Below, in pieces: positions 5,275-7,436 of a stretch of 7,436 nt of DNA (position 1 is its first letter; every line of letters begins with the position of its first letter). The notes beneath the pieces were generated by a model. That model had not been told where the DNA came from. It did no database searches and worked only from the letters and a program-made list of their open reading frames with translations. The stretch spans positions 1,236 to 8,671 of the forward strand of contig MEUF01000082.1 of assembly GCA_001771615.1 (NCBI GenBank), given 5' to 3'. This DNA is from a candidate division WOR-1 bacterium RIFOXYB2_FULL_48_7. Its GTDB lineage: Bacteria; Margulisbacteria; WOR-1; O2-12-FULL-45-9; XYB2-FULL-48-7. The position numbers were made by a program, and so were the translations under genes.

Positions 5275-6281
5275 AATATCTAGTTACTGGCGGAGCCGGC
5301 TTTATCGGCAGCAACTTTATCCACTATCTGCTAGACAAATATCCGGATTGTTCAGTTATCAATTTTGATAAATTAACCTACGCAGGAAATTTGGCCAATT
5401 TAAACGACATCCAGTCTGACCCGCGTTACAGCTTTATTCAGGGGGACATTTGTGACCAGGCGGCGGTTGAAAAGGCTGTTCAGCAGCTAGGCTCGGCCGG
5501 CATGATTGTTAATTTCGCGGCGGAAACCCATGTTGACAGGTCAATCATGGCTGCCGGCTCGTTTGTGCAGACCGATGTTTATGGGACATACACATTATTA
5601 GAGGCAGTAAAAAAGTATCAGGTTAAAAGATATCTGCATATTTCCACCGATGAAGTCTATGGCAGCATCAACAGCGGCTCATTCAACGAGGAATCACCTT
5701 TGCAACCAAATTCACCTTATGCCGCTTCCAAGGCGGGGGGAGACCTGGTTGTTAGGGCATACTTCAAGACTTTTAATTTGCCGGTGCTAATTACCAGGGC
5801 ATCAAACAACTATGGCCCATACCAGTATCCTGAAAAAGTTATCCCGCTGTTCATTACCAACTTGTTGGAAGGGAAAAAGGTCCCGCTTTATGGTGACGGG
5901 AAAAATGTCCGGGATTGGTTGCATGTCATGGACCATTGCTCCGGAATTGATGTGGCGCTGCATCAAGGCCAGTTGGGAGAGGTTTACAATATTGGCGGCG
6001 GCAACGAAAAAGAAAATGTCTGGCTGACAAATTTCATTCTCCAGCAATTGGGTAAGGGAGCAGAGTCCATCGAACGGGTTAAGGACCGGCCCGGCCACGA
6101 TCGCCGCTATTCTGTTGATTGTTCAAAAATTAGGCGCTTGGCCTGGCAGCCCCGTTTTGATTTCGAAAAAGGGCTTGTCGAGACAATTAACTGGTATAAA
6201 AATAATCCTCAATGGTGGCAGGAAATAAAGCATAAACAGGCCGACTATCAAGAGTTTCAGGCCGCGTGGTATAAAAAGTAA
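5271..6281 (+). CDS. rmlB: dTDP-glucose 4,6-dehydratase (RmlB)
   Basis: RmlB converts dTDP-glucose to dTDP-4-keto-6-deoxyglucose, the branch point to dTDP-rhamnose and other deoxysugars. It is an extended short-chain dehydrogenase with a Rossmann fold. The NAD-binding glycine motif TGGAGFIGSNF starts at residue 6, DKLTYAGN follows, then the catalytic triad region HISTDEVYG with T126-D127-E128, and the Y150-A-A-S-K154 active site. NNYGPYQYPEKVIPLFI and RPGHDRRYSVD further identify the family. Length 336 is normal. The start is GTG 5271, sharing GTGA with the rmlA stop, so translation of the two is likely coupled. GGCAGGG about 7 nt upstream is a weak ribosome binding site. rmlC and rmlD are not in the window and do not follow directly, because the next gene runs the other way. 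Its TAA (6279-6281) abuts the pta stop. Confidence 0.96.
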   Translation: MKYLVTGGAGFIGSNFIHYLLDKYPDCSVINFDKLTYAGNLANLNDIQSDPRYSFIQGDICDQAAVEKAVQQLGSAGMIVNFAAETHVDRSIMAAGSFVQTDVYGTYTLLEAVKKYQVKRYLHISTDEVYGSINSGSFNEESPLQPNSPYAASKAGGDLVVRAYFKTFNLPVLITRASNNYGPYQYPEKVIPLFITNLLEGKKVPLYGDGKNVRDWLHVMDHCSGIDVALHQGQLGEVYNIGGGNEKENVWLTNFILQQLGKGAESIERVKDRPGHDRRYSVDCSKIRRLAWQPRFDFEKGLVETINWYKNNPQWWQEIKHKQADYQEFQAAWYKK

Positions 6282-7277
6282 TTAAGCGCTTTGGACCGCT
6301 GTTATTGCCGTAATATTTACTATATCTTCAACGCTGCAGCCGCGTGAGAGGTCGTTTACTGCTTTGCCTGCTCCTTGTAATAATGGGCCAAAAGCCTGAG
6401 CGTGAGCCAGCCTTTCCGTGATCTTATAACCGATATTGCCGGCATCCAGGTCAGGAAAAATCAGGACGTTGGCCCGGCCGGCCACCTGGCTGCCCGGGGC
6501 CTTGCGAGAGGCAATACTGGGAATAATCGCCGCATCAAATTGCAATTCGCCATCAACCAGCAAACCAGGTTGTTTTTCCTTGACCAGTTTGGTCGCGGTG
6601 ATTACCTTATCAACATCGGGATGGACTGCCGAAGTTTTTGTTGAGAAAGAGAGCATGGCCACCCGGGCTTCATTGCCAGTCAGGCCTTTATAGCTTTGGG
6701 CGGTTTGTATCGCGATATCGGCCAATTGTTCTGCAGAGGGATTGGGGACCACGCCGCAATCGGCATAAAAAATAACCCCATCATCCCCAAACTGTTTATC
6801 TTGGAGCACCATGGCAAAAAAACTGGAGATAATCGATTGGTCAGGGGATTTACCGATACAGTCAATAACCGCCCTAAGTGTATCGGCGGTAAAGTGGGTT
6901 GCCCCAGAAACCATTCCGTCAGCTTCGCCTTGGGCGACCAGCATTGCGGCCAGGTAGGGATATTCTTTGGTCAGTAACTGTCGGGCTTTTTCGATTGTCA
7001 TCCCTTTGGCTGCCCGCCGCTCTTTGAGCAGTTGGATATATTTATCAAGTTTAGGGTGTTTGTAAGGGTCAATAATAGTCGCCAGGCTTAAATCGGCATC
7101 GCCAGCTCCGGCGACATTTTTTATCTGCTCTTCCTGCCCGATTAAAATAATTTTTGCCAGTCGGCTTTTGGTGATTAATTCAGCGGCTTTAAGCACCCGG
7201 GCATCTTCGGTCTCCGGCAGAACAATGGTTTTGTTGAGTTTTTTGGCTTTATTGCAGGTTTCAGTGATGAAGTCCAT
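6282..7277 (-). CDS. pta: phosphate acetyltransferase (phosphotransacetylase)
   Basis: Pta interconverts acetyl-CoA + phosphate and acetyl phosphate + CoA. With acetate kinase it gives ATP from fermentation, or it activates acetate. The 331-residue protein is the short, catalytic-domain-only type without the long N-terminal domain of enterobacterial Pta. Family motifs in order: IVLPETEDARVLKAA near the N-terminus, MVSGATHFTADTLRA, FYADCGVVPNPSAEQLADIA, VAMLSFSTKTSA, DGELQFDAAIIPSIA, KAPGSQVAGRANVLIFPDL, AGNIGYKITERL and NDLSRGCSVEDIV near the C-terminus. The last carries the active-site Ser-Arg. Where most family members have 'STKGSA' and 'KPVNDLSRG', this one has STKTSA and KAVNDLSRG; both are mild changes. 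It lies 4 nt downstream of a DUF362-type gene on the same strand, without a visible ribosome binding site. No ackA is present in the window. Confidence 0.96.
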   Translation of the reverse strand: MDFITETCNKAKKLNKTIVLPETEDARVLKAAELITKSRLAKIILIGQEEQIKNVAGAGDADLSLATIIDPYKHPKLDKYIQLLKERRAAKGMTIEKARQLLTKEYPYLAAMLVAQGEADGMVSGATHFTADTLRAVIDCIGKSPDQSIISSFFAMVLQDKQFGDDGVIFYADCGVVPNPSAEQLADIAIQTAQSYKGLTGNEARVAMLSFSTKTSAVHPDVDKVITATKLVKEKQPGLLVDGELQFDAAIIPSIASRKAPGSQVAGRANVLIFPDLDAGNIGYKITERLAHAQAFGPLLQGAGKAVNDLSRGCSVEDIVNITAITAVQSA

Positions 7278-7281
7278 GTTT

Positions 7282-7436
7282 TTATTTTATCACAAGTTCA
7301 TAGCGTCGACTACCTAGTCCAAGTGCTGCGGCATAATCAAGCTGAACCGACCAATCAGCGGCCGGATAAAGCTGCCGAAAAATATCTTTTCCAGCTTTTT
7401 GGTTGACCAGGTCAATGGCGGCCTGGTCAATGGCAA
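7282..7436 (-). CDS. DUF362-type (often ferredoxin-fused) protein, C-terminal fragment
   Basis: A minus-strand frame is open from the right edge of the window to TAA at 7284-7282, giving 50 C-terminal residues; the start lies outside. The fragment reads AIDQAAIDLVNQKAG, then QLYPAADWSVQLDYAAALGLG and the ending RRYELVIK. This resembles the C-terminus of DUF362 proteins, in which a 'D-P-V-A-[IL]-D' segment is followed by a short helix, a conserved 'QL-x-[YH]-A' and 'G-L-G-x-x-x-Y-E-L'. Many members also carry two 4Fe-4S ferredoxin motifs, which would be upstream of what is visible. The biochemical role of the family is poorly known. The stop codon is 4 nt before the pta ATG, so the two are probably co-transcribed. 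Confidence 0.68.
   Translation of the reverse strand, partial: AIDQAAIDLVNQKAGKDIFRQLYPAADWSVQLDYAAALGLGSRRYELVIK

Noticed and set aside
6286..6300. Small AGCG...CGCT inverted repeat after rmlB as a terminator
   Set aside because: The stem is only 4 bp, no T-tract follows, and it lies within the pta coding sequence.
6402..6977. Plus-strand open frames opposite pta
   Set aside because: They are antisense to conserved Pta motifs such as AGNIGYKI and the STKTSA loop, with no independent coding evidence.
7403..7415. Inverted repeat TTGACC-A-GGTCAA as a possible operator
   Set aside because: It lies inside the coding sequence of the DUF362-like fragment, far from any start, and is short enough to be chance.
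7407..7434. Imperfect tandem repeat of a GCCATTGACC-containing 15-mer (minus strand)
   Set aside because: It encodes AIDQA-AIDLV, a normal conserved segment of the DUF362-type C-terminus, so it is explained by the protein sequence.

Overview
The window is a compact, gene-dense piece of a bacterial chromosome with almost no intergenic DNA. It carries ten genes: eight complete, and one cut by each window edge. Everything recognisable is housekeeping or core metabolism. I see no mobile element, CRISPR array, tRNA, rRNA, toxin-antitoxin pair or defence gene. The order rpmB (divergent) / recG-rsmD-coaD-coiled-coil protein-rph resembles Firmicutes/Clostridia-type chromosomes and some deep-branching candidate phyla. 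The zinc-ribbon form of L28, the short Bacillus-type RmlA and a FliJ-like tail fit a flagellated or formerly flagellated bacterium of that kind. A Margulisbacteria/Saganbacteria-like lineage is possible, but the window alone cannot settle the taxon.

Layout. Positions 1-183 (+) hold the 3' end of a fliJ-like gene. It converges on, and overlaps by 35 nt, rpmB (149-361, -). rpmB is divergent from a seven-gene + strand run ending at 6281: recG, rsmD, coaD, a DivIVA-like coiled-coil protein, rph, rmlA and rmlB. Neighbours in the run are separated by 1 nt or overlap by 4 nt, except recG/rsmD, which overlap by 80 nt. The run is probably one transcription unit with extensive translational coupling. 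On the - strand, a DUF362-type gene (3' end only, 7282-7436) lies 4 nt upstream of pta (6282-7277). The pta stop codon directly abuts the rmlB stop codon.

Functions. The + strand run joins DNA repair and fork restart (RecG), 16S rRNA methylation (RsmD), coenzyme A synthesis (CoaD), RNA 3'-end trimming (RNase PH) and the first two steps of dTDP-rhamnose supply for surface polysaccharide (RmlA, RmlB). Pta makes or uses acetyl phosphate and consumes or releases CoA, so it is metabolically linked to CoaD.

Points worth a second look: RsmD has GAPY where the family has a D/N-P-P-F/Y catalytic motif; the recG tail is overprinted on the start of rsmD; a near-consensus promoter in front of rpmB predicts an essentially leaderless mRNA; and the two convergent gene junctions leave no room for a terminator. 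I did not find a clearly new multi-gene system.
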